DNA of 64,000 nt from Mesostigma viride (GCA_009746045.1 RPFO01000065.1:7139210-7203209), one strand, 5' to 3'; shown: positions 9,456 through 20,845, counted from the first letter of the stretch. Made by a program: numbers and translations. Notes: generated by a model from the sequence alone, not told the origin.

Positions 9456-11034
9456 TCAGCCTACTAGGGGTAGCTGAAGGAATGCGTCCTGAAGTGGGAC
9501 GAATAGGAGCACGCTGAGGGGTACGAGGAGGGCGAGCGTCGGGATGAGGGGGAGCACCCGAAAGGAACTTGGGGCATTCACGTTTAAGGTGACCTACTTC
9601 CTTACAATGATAGCAGGTAATATGAGAGACATCCAGAGCTGAAAGGTCAGTCACACAGATATCTAATTCTTCTACATAGGAGTTTTCCTCCTCAGGGGTA
9701 AGGCTTATATTATTAATACGGGAACGGGTAGGAAGAGAAGGTGTGGAGAAGAAATCTGCTACTCGTAAAAGATGCTGACGCACATGCTTGAGGGGCAGGT
9801 CAGTAAAACGGTAGGCAGAGAACTGGCGCTTGACTTCACGCAATAAGGGTCTACTGAGGCCCTGAAGGAAGCGAGCACGTACTTCTGCACCCGACAAATC
9901 CCTAATTCGTACCATCTGAGCATCAAACTCTTTCATATATTCTTTGAAGGACTTGGTACCCTGCTGCAAGGTGCCAAAGGATAATCTATCCTGCCAATCT
10001 GCATCGGGAGGGACTAAATGGTTCTCTAAACGCTTGAACAATTCTGCTACAGAGTTTGGGTAGGCATGAGAGGCAAGAGACTCACACTGGATGAGGTTAG
10101 CAAGTTCAGGAGTAATGCAGGTAGTAAGATAATGAGGAACTAGTACAGCATCAGAGAGGCGCCACCTATTGTGGTTCTGCCAGGACTCTGTGTTCTGGGT
10201 GAGCAACATAATGAAGGTGAAAAACTGTTGAGGGGTAGACTTGACATCCAGCTTAGGAAGGTTGGCAAAGAGGGGAAGAGCAGGAGGCTTAGGGGGATTA
10301 GAAGAATCAGTTTTTCCCATAGGGCCACTATCTTCCACTGCTACATAAGCGGGATAGAAGGAAGGGATAGGAAAAGTCTTGGGTAGGGGTCTAGAGGGAG
10401 CCACCGTTTCCGGATGGTGCCCATAGGAGAAGGGGACAGTATATTGCTCACGAAGAGAGGAATAGGCAAAATGATCATAATTCCTATCATCTAGGGGCAT
10501 GGTACTGAAATCATTATTAACTTCTAAATCAGCCACACGGGTAGGAACCTGGGCAGCCTCATAGGCCGTCTCAGGGTAGGACCAGGAAGCAGGTGGGAAA
10601 AAGGGGACTGCACTAGGGCGCCCAGAAGGGCCGACAGGGGCCGAGGTACGACCCGTGTTAATAGCAGGCATTGAAGGCACAGGGTGGGAAGGAGGCCTAG
10701 GAGCATTGTTAGTGTGTGAGGACCTGCTGGAGGGGTGAGCCAAGGTTGCAGAAGGGGCAGGGGCCTGGTTCACAACGAAAGAAGGTTCCTCACTAAATCT
10801 GACTTGGGAAATACGTTGTTCATAGGTAGGTGGGGTAATTGAGGGACGACGGCGACCACCAGCAACAGGAGAAGGCGGTGAGGTACGCAGAATACCTTGA
10901 GGAGTGAGATGGTGTACCGTTTCCAAGGAGTCCCGTCGGTTACCACGAGTATTGTTATTGTTAATGTTATTAGTAGTAGTATTATTATTATTATTGGTAG
11001 GTATAGGCGACATATCTCCACCCACTGGATCCAT
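9286..11034 (-). CDS. Gypsy gag polyprotein with CCHC knuckle
   Basis: The 582-codon ORF has an Asn-rich N-terminus coded by ATT/GTT-type repeats on the plus strand (about 10945-11000), a Pro/Ser-rich linker, and a capsid-like domain (about residues 240-400) with PQQFFTFIMLLTQ, DWQDRLSFGTL and ARFLQGLS patterns typical of Retrotrans_gag. It ends with the knuckle CYHCKEVGHLKREC (CX2CX4HX4C). The domain series and the downstream protease identify it as gag. The ORF itself is uninterrupted. Confidence 0.8.
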   Translation of the reverse strand: MDPVGGDMSPIPTNNNNNTTTNNINNNNTRGNRRDSLETVHHLTPQGILRTSPPSPVAGGRRRPSITPPTYEQRISQVRFSEEPSFVVNQAPAPSATLAHPSSRSSHTNNAPRPPSHPVPSMPAINTGRTSAPVGPSGRPSAVPFFPPASWSYPETAYEAAQVPTRVADLEVNNDFSTMPLDDRNYDHFAYSSLREQYTVPFSYGHHPETVAPSRPLPKTFPIPSFYPAYVAVEDSGPMGKTDSSNPPKPPALPLFANLPKLDVKSTPQQFFTFIMLLTQNTESWQNHNRWRLSDAVLVPHYLTTCITPELANLIQCESLASHAYPNSVAELFKRLENHLVPPDADWQDRLSFGTLQQGTKSFKEYMKEFDAQMVRIRDLSGAEVRARFLQGLSRPLLREVKRQFSAYRFTDLPLKHVRQHLLRVADFFSTPSLPTRSRINNISLTPEEENSYVEELDICVTDLSALDVSHITCYHCKEVGHLKRECPKFLSGAPPHPDARPPRTPQRAPIRPTSGRIPSATPSRLNAVQTGSPGFPYDNQAPAPSSIPRDPPAVAFPPGSSSGFVPMDLGGRGNSRPVSRG

Positions 11035-11127
11035 CTTTAATTACGTAAAGGAATAGGAATCAAAAGAAGAAAGCAACAAAAGAAAAAGGAAAAACCTTGA
11101 AGGTCTGCAGCAGGAACAAAATTAAAA

Positions 11128-11520
11128 TCAATCCTTTTTAACAACAGTAATGGATAGGGAACCAAACTCCAAAGTGAGAGGAGTATCTGAAGCAGATGCA
11201 GATGCAGCCCGTTTAGGGGGAGAAGAAGGAGGGGTAGCAAAGACTAGAGCTTCTACTGGAGGGCGACCATGAGGAGTAGGGCGTACATGCAGGCCTAAAT
11301 CTGTTTGGCTATGATCTATAAGGAACTGCTGAGCTTCTTCAAAGGACATAAATTTCTTATACCTAATTACGTTATATTCACGATTCTGAACGATCTTCCT
11401 AGCGTCGGACCAAGAAAGGAAAATGGAGGACCATTGAGGCGTAATCACTACGTAATATTTAGCTAGACTATTATCGCTAGAAGAATGGGAAGGAGCAGTA
11501 AAAGATCGCCGTTGGCTCAT
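11128..11520 (-). CDS. Small ORF with Cauli_VI / RNase H1 N-terminal-like domain
   Basis: This 130-codon ORF begins 486 bp upstream of the gag start. Residues ~20-70 (YYVVITPQW, then YKKFMSFEEAQQFL) fit the small fold shared by the N-terminal hybrid-binding domain of RNase H1 and the caulimovirus translation activator family (Cauli_VI): a YYVV strand, an aromatic/acidic middle and an F-S-(L/F)-EEA-x-x-F-L helix. The rest is Pro/Ser-rich. It may be an extra ORF of the gypsy element or a host gene fragment. The family assignment is by motif only. Confidence 0.55.
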   Translation of the reverse strand: MSQRRSFTAPSHSSSDNSLAKYYVVITPQWSSIFLSWSDARKIVQNREYNVIRYKKFMSFEEAQQFLIDHSQTDLGLHVRPTPHGRPPVEALVFATPPSSPPKRAASASASDTPLTLEFGSLSITVVKKD

Positions 11521-12888
11521 GGTAACGCACCTGGTAGATCTTGAGCAGTCAAATGAGGAGAACGAGGAGAAGGCGACTTATCTCGGGTGTCTGAAACCGA
11601 ACCAGATTGACGACGCACGTAGGGACGATGTTTCCAGCGCCAGGTGGTCGTAAGTATCCGGTTTCAAGAATTCTGCGTCCGGCGAAGGGTCGTCTAAATA
11701 CGAAGCAGGCACGATGCAGAAAAAGGGTAATCTACGAGACGCTAGCCGTCTCTCTATCGTCGAACCAAAACCAGCAACTGTCTACGGCAGTAAACCATCT
11801 TTCTAAGGAAACAAGACGAGGAGCAGGAGCTATATACGAAAGGATTTTCCGCTTCGAGCAGGTCTAACGTCTAGGCAGGGCGTGTCCTGAATCAGGCAGC
11901 ACTATCCTCCTAGCTTGACGGCGACCCGCCCATTACCTGTCAAGTACGTGTCGTCTTCTTTTTCCCAGCCGCGGAAGGGTTGATTCAATGACGTATGTTG
12001 CAAAGGATCGTCGTCTCGCTCTCTATCTAAACTACCTCCGAGTCCATTGTTACGCCGCAAGCCTCGGCCGCCACCTCTACCTCTACCTGTCCTGATACTA
12101 CCTAAACTAGTGAGGCTGCTTCTATTTACACCCCTAGCGAAAGACGACCGAGACGAACCAGATCTCAATGCATTTACATATGTACTACTGTAATACGCCA
12201 TAGGCAATTTAATCAAACCCGTTTACTCCAGGAAAAGAGGAAGGAAACACAACTAAACTGCCGTGACCCAAGCTAATATGTGCTAATTCATTTAACACAC
12301 GCCGAGTGACCACACAAGGAGTGGAACGTGCATAAATGGTCACCAACGGTCCAACAGGCTCGGGCCGACCTGGCCCTCGCCTGCAGAAACACAGAAACAC
12401 AAGCAGGTGCACAGATGCACGCCTGTCCACTACATTCTACAAAAGGATAAGGACCACTAATATAGTACGCGGCGCGGCGCCCAAAGGCACCCACTATACC
12501 ACAGTACTGTTACGGGGACAATCATGTCCAAACTAGAACTGCACGTAACCTAGGAACAACCGAGGCCAAGGACCTAATTTACGTCCGTAACTACAACGAA
12601 TTGTTACGCGACGTAACATTAAGAACACGAAAGACATCCGCGAGTTTAAGGGTGTGCGTAGAAACAATGACGGGGATATGGAAGTTTACACGCACTTTGT
12701 CGATAACGTGAAGGGCTGGGAGCCATGCAATTAACGTTAACAAGCTCGACGGATCCGCAGACCTGCATATGCTGACAGTCTTTCATCGCCAAGGGAAAGG
12801 GCAGCGGAGGCAGCATCCCCCGGCCGTGAGAACCGTGTGACCATCAAGGAATTGCGTGCTGCCTGGTCTGCCTGCATGAAGGAGGAGC
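11521..12888. other. Unassigned interval
   Basis: Only short ORFs are present, none recognised. The minus-strand frame 12216-11902 is Arg/Ser/Gly rich and could be a coding remnant. The 5' LTR of the gypsy element might lie here but has no visible partner. Confidence 0.3.
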
Positions 12889-12950
12889 GAGCTCGGCCGG
12901 ATTGCATACGAGACATATATGCAGCTCGGCCGGATTGCATACGAGACAGC
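12889..12950. repeat. Tandem duplication next to the GAC/GAA tract
   Basis: The segment AGCTCGGCCGGATTGCATAC plus six more bases occurs twice, at about 12889 and 12923. Confidence 0.8.
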
Positions 12951-12967
12951 TCACCCCATCTCAGGCG

Positions 12968-13008
12968 AGGAAGAAGAAGAAGACGACGACGAAGACGACG
13001 ACGACGAA

Positions 13009-13100
<92 letters not shown>

Positions 13101-13221
13101 AGACGACGAAGAAGAAGAAGAAGAAGAAGAAGAAGAAGAAGAAGAAGAAGAAGAAGAAGAAGAAGAAGAAGAAGAAGAAGAAGAAGAAGAAGAAGAAGAA
13201 GAAGAAGAAGAAGAAGAAGAA
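12968..13221. repeat. GAC then GAA trinucleotide microsatellite (left part)
   Basis: A (GAAGAC/GAC)n run to about 13108 is followed by uninterrupted (GAA)n to 13221. In one plus frame it would code an Asp then Glu tract after SGEEEEEDDDED. The array stops at the first base of the terminal inverted repeat at 13222 and resumes at 20029. Confidence 0.95.
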
Positions 13222-13745
13222 CACCGGGAAGGGGGGTGTGACATTTTGTGATATTTTGTGACATATCACGTGACATTTTGTGATGTGGATGTGACAAAAT
13301 GTGACATTTTGTGATTTTTTGTGACAAAAGTGTGATATTCTGTGACATTTCGTGACAAATCATGTGATAAAACCAGCATATTCTGTGATTATCTTTGTGA
13401 CAAAAACAAGGAAATTATCACAAAATATCAATGTCACGACTTGATAAAACGCACTGACAAAATCCGTGACATTATCACTGATATATCACGAAAAAAGGGT
13501 GACAAATCCGTGACATTATCACGAAAAAAAGGGTGACAAATCCGTGACATTATCACGAAAAAAGGGTGACAAATCCGTGACATTATCACTGATATATCAA
13601 GAAAAAAAGGGTGACGAAATCCGTGACATTGTCACTGATATATCAGGAAAAAAAGGGTGACAAAGCCGTGACAATGTCACTGATAAATCTAGGGAGAAAA
13701 CAGTGACATAAAACCACGGGCGATCATGACATATCACACAGATAT
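13222..13745. repeat. Left terminal/subterminal GTGACA-TGTGATA array
   Basis: After the terminal repeat, GTGACATTTTGTGATATTTT-type motifs recur to about 13370. Then come five ~40-60 bp units (about 13440-13690) containing CCGTGACATTATCAC, GATATATCA and AAAAAAGGGTGACAAA. Confidence 0.85.
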
Positions 13746-14309
13746 ATCAGAACACATTCCAAAGCAAAACGGATGAAAAGCACAGCTCGCGATTTCTTTA
13801 TTACAAATATAAAGATAAATGTAACAGATCTTCATTCTTCATTCTTGATTCTTCATTCTTCAACAGTGATTATCGATCAGTGACAATTTGCAAACGCCGG
13901 CTTGGCGCTTGTCGTTGCGTGACAGAAATCTCAGAATGTTCCTGGAATGCATTAAAAAACGCACATGCGCAAGAAACATTAACGGATGGTTGGTGTCAGT
14001 TGTCTCATCTGCCACCGCACCCTAGAAAACCAATTCATGAACAAGAAAGCGCTCGATATAGATCAAGAAAACAAAAACAAACCTGCACAGTCATGGCGCC
14101 TAGATGACGATGTTAAGTGGACGACGACGAGGAGGCCGGCACCTTGTCTCCCTGTGAGCAGAAAAAAAAAGGCAAGTTTGAACACTCAAGATTTGTCATA
14201 GCCTTTCACAGCCTCGATCAATAGAAATGCACATCAAAATCAATGTGTTGCCTAGAACATCCTTGAATGGGTTTCAAGAACAGCAAGGCGGCCTCCCCCG
14301 CCCGCAAAC

Positions 14310-14590
14310 TCATAATCCCAGTGTTTACAACCCCCTCATGAGGGGGTTGTAAAATTGCAATCAGTCATTAAAAAAAAAAAAAAAATCCCAGTTTCACACA
14401 CTGCCCACTCATAAATAATCCCAGTTTCTGACAGCCCCCGCTCAGCCCACTCATGAACAACCCAGTTTAGACCCCCCCCACTCATACACTATCCCAGTTT
14501 CCCACAGCCCCCACTCAGCCCACTCTGACATTAACCACCCCAGTTTAGACACCCCCTCTCATGAATAAGCCCAGTTTCCCACAGTCACCT
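14310..14590. repeat. Degenerate C-rich tandem repeat
   Basis: Recurring blocks of ATCCCAGTTT, CACAGCCCCC(A/G)CTCAGCCCA and CTCATGAA, about 65-75 bp per pair of blocks. It is preceded by a short AACCCCCTCATGAGGGGGTT palindrome (about 14330-14350). Confidence 0.7.
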
Positions 14591-14664
14591 GAGAAACCGC
14601 GCAACCTGGGGTCAGTCAGGTCAGTCACAGCCGGTGCGGCGCTAGATTACAATACCGGTCCGAT

Positions 14665-15560
14665 GTAGTGTAGTGGGGTGGGTGGGTGGGTGGGTGGGGG
14701 AAGGGGGGGGGGGTTCCCCCTCCTTTGGCGGGTGTCAAGGGGGACATTGGTAGGGGTTGATGATTTAGTAGTTGTGGAACGCAGTTGTAAATGTGGGTAG
14801 CTCGTGCGTAGGTCACAGGTTCGTGTGAGGGGTGGGGATGCTTGGGTTGCCGTGGTGGCTTGCCTATGGTACGTAGGTGCCTGAATACAGTGGTGGGCAG
14901 GTGCACTTCGTGCACCCAGAGCAGGTGGCAGTTTACATTCCCCCACCTGCAAGAAGTAGCCAAGAGTGTATTAAAGGCCATATGCCCCTTCTCAGGGCTA
15001 TGTGCTACATATACTCCCAACGGAGTTATGTTCCTAATTAATTAATTAATTAATGGTACGTAGGCGGGCTTGGCGATGGTCTATGCAGCAGGGTCAGTTA
15101 TGGTTGAGTGGACAAGGGGTTGGTTGCCCCGGAGGCCGGGGTGGGCGGGGTTGGTTATGGTTCATGTGGATGGTGGGGTGGAGTCATCGTATATTAGGGC
15201 AGCGGGGGGTGGGGTCACTGGGCGGGGTGCAGTGGTGTAGGGGAACCTCGTTGTGGGGCGGGTGGTTGGTTTAGTGGATGGTTTGCGATGTTGGTGTGGA
15301 ATGTGGTGGAGGTAATACGGAAGGGTGGTAGTCACATAGGTTGGCTAGGGGGACTCAAGGTGGATGGTCGGGTGGGTCAGCGTATGGTTTGGGGAGGAGG
15401 GCAGTGTATGGTTTGGGGAGGAGGGCGGTGTTACGGTGTTGTGGGGGACCTCAGGGTGGGGGCGAGAGTGGTCCGTAGTCAGGGGGGGATGGATAGCGGC
15501 ATGTGGATGTCCGTAATGTATCTTTGTGGGTGGGGTGGGTATGGAACAGGCAGGGGAGTG
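14665..15560. other. Strand-biased G/T-rich stretch
   Basis: The plus strand is strongly G-rich, with GGTGGGTGGGTGG runs and GGGGAGGAGGGC duplications (about 15390-15430), interrupted by retroposon B1. The ORFs here are Gly/Trp-rich on one strand and His/Pro-rich on the other and are compositional artefacts. No gene is seen. Confidence 0.6.
14866..15064 (+). mobile_element. TSD-bounded short retroposon with (TAAT)n tail (copy B1)
   Basis: The 12-mer ATGGTACGTAGG flanks the insert (14866-14877 and 15053-15064). The insert ends in CTCCCAACGGAGTTATG-type hairpin sequence followed by an AATT-repeat tail (about 15034-15054). Length ~175 bp. The duplication plus simple-repeat tail is the signature of target-primed reverse transcription. 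It shares only the CTCCCAACGG hairpin element and the tail with copies A1-A4. Confidence 0.75.
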
Positions 15561-15639
15561 GGGCGAGTGGGGATTAGCAGGGTGGAGGGTGCTGGCATTG
15601 TGGCGGGATGGTTGGAGGCACATGGACACACATAATGGC

Positions 15640-18600
15640 AAGAGTAACTGCATGCATAGCAACATGGGACCAGCTGTTCCGAGAACATCTGAAACCCTCA
15701 CCATGCAACAACCAACAGCAACCAGCAACTGCCAACAGTGACAACGTTCGCAAGATGTGACGCCAAGGCCATTGGAGATCCTGATGTAATTTCGGGGGGT
15801 TCCTAGTCCTGCCGTGTACTTAACTTAATTCAGGGCCGCACACTTCGTGTGGTGCAGTGGTGCAGCAAGGGCTCATGGCCGGTATGGTGGTAGCCGGTAG
15901 GTGAAGACCTTGCTGCGAATCGAGGGCGTGATATTGCATGGGAAAATGATGCCGAGAGTCTCAGGGCGTCTCGCGTGGTGACAGCTGCAGCGTGTGGGCC
16001 GAGGAGCTCGAGATGCAGGTCTCGTCGGTACATGTGGGCCACTGGAGAGGGCGCCAATGTGATGGAGGCCTTTCCATCGTGCCAGTTGGACATCACTCAA
16101 CAGCCAAAGGGGCGGCTGCATTGGCGGTGGGGCTAGAATTCTGGTAACTGCACAGAATTGACCCAAGAAAGCTCGAATCGCGGGCATGGGCAGGCAAGGT
16201 AAAAGAGGGAAACATTGCGCCAGCGGTTGAGGAAAGATGGCCTGTTTACAGTGCTGGGCCTCAGAAGGAGTCGAGGCGTCGGCTCAGTTGGCAGGGCGAC
16301 GATAAGTCTGTCAAAGCTGCGCATGGGTGGCGCAATGAGAGCTCATTAGGAAGGTCTCGCGCAGGAGGTTTCGATAGGCTAAAATTTTTCTCAGTCCTCG
16401 AAGATTAGGCGGGTGAAAATCGTAAATCCGCCATAGCCGCCATTTAAAAAATTTTCCCGCTTTCCATGGGATATACTGCCTAGCCTTACAGTAGCCAAAT
16501 GGATTTGCGTGCGCCTCAGTCCATGCACCTAGTCGTTCGCCATCGGTTTCGGCGCAATATTTGAATTTTGCGCAAGGATCCTGACGGGTTGATTCCAGAC
16601 TTGCGCTTGTTGCGAAAGATTATTGATTTATTGTCCATTCATTCCAGACTCCCAAGCTAGGGGCCGCCGTCGACTGTAGTCTGAACGGTACGGCTAACAG
16701 TTACGATGCCAGGCCAGCAGCAAGCGGTCAAAACCAAGCGATACTAGAGAGTCATGTCAGTCGTCTTTTTACTGGTTTCGTCAGTCAGTTATTCCTCATG
16801 TATGTCAAACTACTTCTACTCGGAGAGATATGTAGTAGCGGCGAAATCGGAAGGGGACGTGGGCAGGGGGGGGGCGGGAAGTACGACTGATGCAATATAC
16901 CGTACGTTAGTTATCGTCACAAAGCGAGTGACTGACGATAGTAAAGGGCCTCTAATGACGACAGTGATGACGATAGTATTTGGCACTGATGAGTGATGAC
17001 AGGAAGAGCGATGACCCCAAGTTACCAGACTTTGCGACGTTGATGAGACTTAGCGAATTGCGAGCCCTCATTCCAGTGGTTGCGCGGGTGTTACCGTTGA
17101 AGTTGAAGTTAAGACGACGCGAAAAAAAAAATTACTTGACTTGAACATCTATCCACGCTGCACAGGTGGGAAAGGTGGAAGGGAGCTGCGATCGGCTCGC
17201 AGCCAAGGCGGGATTATGTGCCTTTTGATTTCCAGCAATGTCGCTTCTGTATGAACGCACGTGGTGGTTGGAATAGGAGCATAGGCTCACTGATGACCGT
17301 CGTGATTTATGTAGCCATTAGGGCGTCGTCTTAAATGAATTCAGGAGCGAGCTCGGACAAGGCTACAAGCAGCCATCGGGGGAGAAACATAGGCATGGTC
17401 TGGAATAAAGCTTTAATCGATCTGTTCGCTCAGTGGTAGGCACAGCACATTCGGACATCCAGAAGCTGCCCACTCTTTACCAGTTGAGGTGAGCAAGGAA
17501 TTCCTCGCCTGAAATTCTAATAAGTTTGCATCGACTTTAACATGCATGCCGTACGCACGTGGCATTCTCACGTATCGCCCTAGGGCCAAGGCTGCTATGG
17601 GCCGCTCGGTTTCATGCCAAGTTAGCCGTGCTTGCCATGAATGCTGCAGCAGTTTCACTATCTCATTCGTACAAGGTCAATAGACTATGCAAACGACATC
17701 CGATTTAGTTTTCATGAAGGGCATAACCTTGTTCAGATTGAGAGTTGCATGACATGGGCTGCTCTTGCGCCACTTTCCTTGTCTTAACCTACTGATTCTC
17801 TGTTTATGCTTTCGGTCGTTATACATTCGTATGTGTGCATCTGTGTTGCCATTGTGGTGTCAATTTTGCGCGTGTACTTGTGATGCCTGATACCGTTGGA
17901 CTTGCACGCGGCCCCATCGCATGTGGCAGCGACAAGCTCTTGGTCACCTGTCCAGCGCGGCGAATTCTTGATGGTGAGCAACGGTGATCATTCTTTATGT
18001 AGTGCTCATTCCTCAAATTATCAACGTGCTGTGCGTGTCAGCCACCATTGGCCTTGTTCTTCCAGCTTCAGTGCATGATTTTTTTGTAGCCCGCTGGTGA
18101 TGCTCTGAGCTACAAATAGTTTGCATTATTTGTACCAATTCCTTCGCTGTCGGTAGAATCTTCTTTGCAATCCAGTAGCCTTGGTTGACATTCATGGCAT
18201 TGCTGGACTATATCTCGCTTCCTTGCATGGGTAGCATCTTTGCATATTTATCCTTTTTGCTCAGATCACAGCTTTTTTCATTCCCTCCCCCCCGCTCCCC
18301 ACCCTGAACGACTCCTGCTAGTGTCAACTGCAGACGTAGAGCCTTCAGCCTCGTTAGAGTTCATCCTACCTGTAACGGGGCATATTGTTGGTTGATTGGC
18401 CTTGCATTTTCTTGGCACTATTCAGGCGTTTCTTTCTTATTGCCGTATTAACCATACAGAGATTGCAATGAAGTAGATTGTGAGGCCTCTTGGCATGTTA
18501 GGGAACCTTTGCGACTCCAGGATTTCTGGGTGTGCAGTTCCCTACAACTTGTGAGGCATGTAGATACAATTTAGGTGAACATCTATGGCCAATTTTTTTT

Positions 18601-18830
18601 CTCGAGCACCCCTGTCTCTCTCTTGGCCCAGTATCTCACCTTTCTTTGTCCTAAAATTAGGCCGGTACTCATAGATAGCCACGCAACTGCTGCGATCTCC
18701 CCCGCATCCTTACATACAAGTGAACTGAAGTCATGCAAAGTTGTTGGCACGTCCAGCGCGTAGCGTTCATCTCACTAACAAATTTTTGTGTGTACCGATG
18801 CGTGCTTTGCCGGATGATGTATTTTTGTCT
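15640..18830. other. Interior of the 6.8-kb TIR element without recognised genes
   Basis: Only short ORFs in mixed frames. No transposase, RT or helicase motifs are visible on either strand. Composition is less biased than at the flanks. Confidence 0.5.
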
Positions 18831-18839
18831 TGCATGCAG

Positions 18840-19080
18840 GCAATATACCTAACACAGTCGGGCCGGGCACATCCGTCAGTCCAACACGGCGAGAGGCCAC
18901 ATGCGGATGCAGATTTTGTAGGCTCTGAGCCTTCAATGGTCACATTGCCGTAGCACTCGACAGTGTCCTGTGATTGTTTCTAGAGAGTCATCCAGTTACT
19001 TCAGCAATGGTGGCTGGGACAGCCCTCGTGATGGTTTCGGTGATGATGAGGATGATGACTTTGATGACGAGGACTGTTGA
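18840..19080 (+). CDS. Possible 3'-terminal exons of an unrecognised gene inside the TIR element
   Basis: After an AG at 18839, a frame of 38 codons runs to a TAG (about 18840-18953). After an AG at 18995, a frame of 27 codons ends in an acidic tail GFGDDEDDDFDDEDC and TGA at 19078-19080. The second looks like a genuine acidic C-terminus. No upstream exon could be linked and the family is unknown. It may be a captured host gene fragment or chance. Confidence 0.22.
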
Positions 19081-19734
19081 GCCCCGTTGTACTTCTCGGT
19101 CAACAGATTTTATATTGCATTTGTGAGATGATTGTGGGTGTCCATTTTGCACACCACCCACAGCCATGCTTGAGTGCACCGTTCCTTGTGTGTGTATCAA
19201 TACAGTTTGTGTTCGTATTTGATCAGTTGTGCCATTTCATCGGGTTGTTGCATGCCATCTGAATATGTTCACTCCCCGTTGCCATTTTATCATACTAGTG
19301 TTGTGAGCTCAGAGCAATGGATGCATGATGCAGTGTTGTGATTCAGTGTAGATATTGACGATTTTACCTTTGATCAGCACGATGGATGCTTGGCCAGCGA
19401 TGGGTCGGAGGTTGACACTTGATGACCGTGATGATCATTGCCCTGAATGTTCAATATTGGTGTTTTTCTTAACATCCCAGTCGATATTTTTGCAATAAAC
19501 CATGTCTCCCATGGCTCATGACATTGTGGTGCATTTTATCATGCACCTGAGAGTGTTTCCAGCTTGTTTTGTCAGTTCCTTTCAGTACGCTTGCCCCGTA
19601 CCGCTGCACGTGTTGTCTCTCCTGGCATTGCCACCGTGTCGTGTCCCACCTTGGCCTTTTCCTTCTCCGTCTCTGCTGCGGCACGCACTTCCTTGCTGCG
19701 GATGTGCATTATGCGTGCTTTGTGATATATCACT

Positions 19735-20028
19735 TCCCCTGAGTGGTTGTGATTTATCATCTTGTCACATTTTGTTTTTCTGTGGGTTTGTGACATTTTG
19801 TGACACTTTGACATTTTGTGATAGTGACGTTATCACAAAATATGCTGGTTTTATCACGTTTGTCACGTTTTGTCACAATCATGACATGTCTCGATCACAA
19901 TTTGTCACAGTTTTATCACATTTTGTCACATTTTGTCACGTTTTATCATTTTTTTATCACAAAATGTCACAAAAGTGACATTTTGTGATAAAAAAATATC
20001 ACAAAATGTCACAGACCCCTTCCCGGTG
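19735..20028. repeat. Right subterminal/terminal GTGACA-TGTGATA array
   Basis: TTTTGTGACATTTTGTGACA and TATCACAAAATGTCACA motifs in alternating orientation could form cruciforms (19960-20012). The array ends with the terminal inverted repeat ...CCCCTTCCCGGTG at 20028. Confidence 0.85.
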
Positions 20029-20814
20029 AAGAAGAAGAAGAAGAAGAAGAAGAAGAAGAAGAAGAAGAAGAAGAAGAAGAAGAAGAAGAAGAAGAAGAAG
20101 AAGAAGAAGAAGAAGAAGAAGAAGAAGAAGAAGAAGAAGAAGAAGAAGAAGAAGAAGAAGAAGAAGAAGAAGAAGAAGAAGAAGAAGAAGAAGAAGAAGA
20201 AGAAGAAGAAGAAGAAGAAGAAGAAGAAGAAGAAGAAGAAGAAGAAGAAGAAGAAGAAGAAGAAGAAGAAGAAGAAGAAGAAGAAGAAGAAGAAGAAGAA
20301 GAAGAAGAAGAAGAAGAAGAAGAAGAAGAAGAAGAAAGAAGAAGAAGAAGAAGAAGAAGAAGAAGAAGAAGAAGAAGAAGAAGAAGAAGAAGAAGAAGAA
20401 GAAGAAGAAGAAGAAGAAGAAGAAGAAGAAGAAGAAGAAGAAGAAGAAGAAGAAGAAGAAGAAGAAGAAGAAGAAGAAGAAGAAGAAGAAGAAGAAGAAG
20501 AAGAAGAAGAAGAAGAAGAAGAAGAAGAAGAAGAAGAAGAAGAAGAAGAAGAAGAAGAAGAAGAAGAAGAAGAAGAAGAAGAAGAAGAAGAAGAAGAAGA
20601 AGAAGAAGAAGAAGAAGAAGAAGAAGAAGAAGAAGAAGAAGAAGAAGAAGAAGAAGAAGAAGAAGAAGAAGAAAGAAGAAGAAGAAGAAGAAGAAGAGAA
20701 GAAGAAGAAAGAAGAAGAAGAAAGAAGAAGAAGAAGAAGAAGAAGAAGAAGAAGAAGAAGAAGAAGAAGAAGAAGAAGAAGAAGAAGAAGAAGAAGAAGA
20801 AGAAGAAGAAGAAG

Positions 20815-20844
<30 letters not shown>
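20029..20844. repeat. (GAA)n microsatellite, about 0.8 kb (right part)
   Basis: Almost pure AAG/GAA repeats with single-base slips near 20333, 20672, 20698, 20708 and 20720, so no frame runs through as one homopolymer. It joins directly to coding-like sequence at 20845. Confidence 0.97.

Positions 20845-20845
<1 letters not shown>

Larger units (their letters stand above)
8787..11520 (-). mobile_element. Ty3/gypsy-type retrotransposon remnant (gag and protease only)
   Basis: Three minus-strand ORFs run in order: a small Cauli_VI-like ORF (11520-11128), gag (11034-9286) and a retropepsin frame (9455-8787) overlapping the end of gag. The reading stops after the protease. RT, RNase H and integrase are absent, so this is a truncated copy. 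Confidence 0.7.
13222..20028. mobile_element. Candidate 6.8-kb DNA transposon with 36-bp TIRs and subterminal arrays
   Basis: The left end CACCGGGAAGGGG, two bases, then TGTGACATTTTGTGATA (13222-13257) matches the inverse complement of the right end (19993-20028) at 34 of 36 positions. Both ends abut the same GAA array. The bases outside are AAGAAGAA on each side, and the shift in GAA phase fits a duplication of 2, 5 or 8 bp. Next to each end lie several hundred bases of GTGACA, TTTTGTGATA and TTATCAC motifs in both orientations. No transposase is visible inside, so the copy would be non-autonomous. The superfamily is not assigned: CAC-starting ends recall CACTA, while an 8-bp duplication would suggest hAT or KDZ. 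Confidence 0.6.

Noticed and set aside
7950..12730. LTR pairs for the copia and gypsy remnants
   Set aside because: By eye no direct repeat of LTR size was found around either element. A self dot plot would decide.
15053..15635. Gly/Trp/Val-rich ORFs
   Set aside because: Strand-biased G/T composition without conserved pattern.
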